Of a stretch of DNA of 32,572 bases, positions 31,985 to 32,572 are shown in pieces. A program made the translations under genes and the position numbers. Origin of the DNA: Clostridium sp. UBA2485 (GTDB lineage Bacteria; Bacillota; Clostridia; Clostridiales; Clostridiaceae); NCBI RefSeq assembly GCF_002341865.1, contig NZ_DDOV01000060.1, forward strand, positions 1-32,572. The letters are read 5' to 3'. Position 1 is the first letter of the stretch; the number at the start of each line of letters is the position of its first letter. The notes beneath the pieces were generated by a model. It saw nothing but the letters and a program-made list of their open reading frames with translations. It did no database searches and was not told where the DNA came from.

Positions 31985-32090
31985 AGGTGTAGCTGGATAT
32001 AGCGGCACCTTTAATCAATGGAGAATTAAAAACGGACAATTAACAATTGTGAGGAAAATCAATTTTAATAAATGAGTTTTAGTAAATAGC
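31985..32090. repeat. MITE-like intergenic repeat, truncated copy
   Basis: AACGGACAATTAACAATTGTGAGG, broken here as a description of 32031-32054, matches in reverse the end of the copy at 3725-3857 (GGACAATTGACAATTGTGG). The following AATTTTAATAAATGAGTTTT corresponds to the copy's inner hairpin. An AAGGTG/CACCTT hairpin (31984-32011) lies to its left. Only about half of the element is recognisable. Confidence 0.45.
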
Positions 32091-32200
32091 TTTTGGTAGA
32101 AGTTATTTACTATTTTTTTATCTATCTTAAATTAGGCATCTGATAAAATTTTATCATTTCTTATATCATTTTTGTTTTTCATTAACATTTTAACGTAACT

Positions 32201-32252
32201 AGCAGAAGCCCTCATCTTCAACGAAGTAAGGTGGGGATGAATGCGTAAAAAC
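32201..32252 (+). ncRNA. IS200/IS605-type end hairpin, possible omega-RNA-like relic
   Basis: AGCAGAAGCCCTCATCTTC ... AAGGTGGGGATGAATGC forms an imperfect stem (CCCT-ATCTT with AAGGTGGGG). Sequences of this style (GCAGAAGCCCC..., ...GGTGGGG...) are typical of the 3' end of clostridial tnpB elements and of the guide RNA scaffold made there. It lies upstream of a decayed tnpA, so it may belong to a different, adjoining element, or be the left end of this one. No expression evidence. Confidence 0.35.
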
Positions 32253-32295
32253 AACATGCTTATACTATATTAAATTACAGAAAGTAGTGATACTA

Positions 32296-32502
32296 ATGGA
32301 TTTAGATAGTAACAATTATTAAGTATTCTCAGTATATTACCACCTATTATTGGTAATATACTATAGAAGAGAAGTTATCAATGATGTAAGTATAAGATTG
32401 AAAGATATATTTGATAATATAAGTAAAAATTATAATATAACAACTGATGGCGTGACCATAGATATAGTTAAAAGTATATAGAAAATTAAGGAATGAAATG
32501 AG
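32296..32502 (+). pseudogene. Decayed IS200/IS605 tnpA transposase (HUH/Y1 family)
   Basis: Read in one frame from ATG 32296, the sequence follows the start of clostridial TnpA: MDLDSNNY, a premature TAA at 32320, then VFSVYYHLLLVIYYRREVIN, DVSIRLKDIFDNISKNYNI. The reading then jumps to a C-terminal-like TTDGVTIDIVKSI, followed by stops. The region that should carry the His-hydrophobic-His metal site is missing, and the catalytic-Tyr position (KYIE in relatives) reads KSI-stop. I infer an internal deletion of roughly 80 codons plus point decay. A perfect 11-bp inverted repeat (32332-32342 / 32351-32361) falls inside this region. Confidence 0.75.
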
Positions 32503-32510
32503 GTGAGGAT

Positions 32511-32572
32511 ATATTAAAGGCTTATAAATATAGAATTTATCCAAATGAAGAACAAAAATTATATTTAGCTAA
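32511..32572 (+). CDS. TnpB/OrfB of IS200/IS605 family, 5' end only; no canonical start
   Basis: The frame reads LKAYKYRIYPNEEQKLYLA, the characteristic N-terminus of TnpB, the RNA-guided nuclease ancestor of Cas12 found in IS605-type elements. It runs off the window. GAGGTGAGG lies just upstream, but the codon at the start position is ATA (32511), followed by TTA, and an in-frame TGA lies at 32499-32501. No ATG, GTG or TTG is available unless an internal start is used. The gene is therefore either non-functional or starts at a non-standard codon. The downstream sequence is needed to decide. Confidence 0.7.
   Translation, partial: MLKAYKYRIYPNEEQKLYLA

Noticed and set aside
32347..32544. 65-codon minus-strand frame
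   Set aside because: It is antisense to the tnpA relic and tnpB start, with no ribosome site and low-complexity Tyr/Ile-rich translation.

Overview
The window looks like a chromosomal segment of a low-GC, spore-forming Firmicute of the Clostridium type. The evidence is very AT-rich intergenic DNA, strong AGGAGG ribosome sites, a SAM-I riboswitch before metK, and the gene order comFC / raiA RNA / hpf / secA / prfB. Other supporting features are a collagen-like exosporium-type protein, a PchR-like AraC regulator with a siderophore ABC transporter, and decayed IS200/IS605 DNA. I cannot name the species.

Layout. (1) 1-2052: the 3' end of a tRNA-Tyr with two terminators, a sugar-dehydrogenase-family gene, then a strong promoter before a decayed second tRNA-Tyr. 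(2) 2128-8621: an iron/siderophore-type uptake module: AraC regulator, a likely AraC operator (two 10-bp direct repeats 21 bp apart), a long leader carrying a repeat copy and a 15-bp inverted repeat, then binding lipoprotein, permease, ATPase and a MATE exporter. (3) 8806-10270: a SAM-I riboswitch controlling metK. (4) 10692-14833: recD2, a ComFA-like protein that has lost its ATPase motifs, comFC, and a free-standing raiA structured RNA with its own promoter and terminator. (5) 15014-17747: a collagen-like/BclA-like gene with a sigma-K-type promoter, an IS remnant and a beheaded second BclA-like gene. This block separates the raiA RNA from hpf. (6) 18081-22668: hpf, secA, and prfB with its programmed +1 frameshift. 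(7) 22893-24488: hisS behind a complete attenuator: promoter, 17-residue leader peptide with four consecutive His codons, alternative hairpins and terminator. (8) 24764-28425: a 57-residue membrane protein, then three minus-strand genes: a PRPP synthetase, a small membrane protein and an anchored M28 peptidase. (9) 28502-32572: a complete copy of a MITE-like repeat, tex, an unrecognised 177-residue protein, and a decayed IS200/IS605 element running off the end.

Three points stand out. The hisS leader is a ribosome-mediated attenuator where Firmicutes usually use a T-box. The raiA RNA has its own promoter and terminator and is separated from hpf by a spore-surface cassette. The comF operon carries an apparent ComFA pseudoenzyme. 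A repeat family with ends built from AATTCACAATG-type units occurs four times in intergenic DNA. All similarity calls come from reading the sequence; no database search was run.
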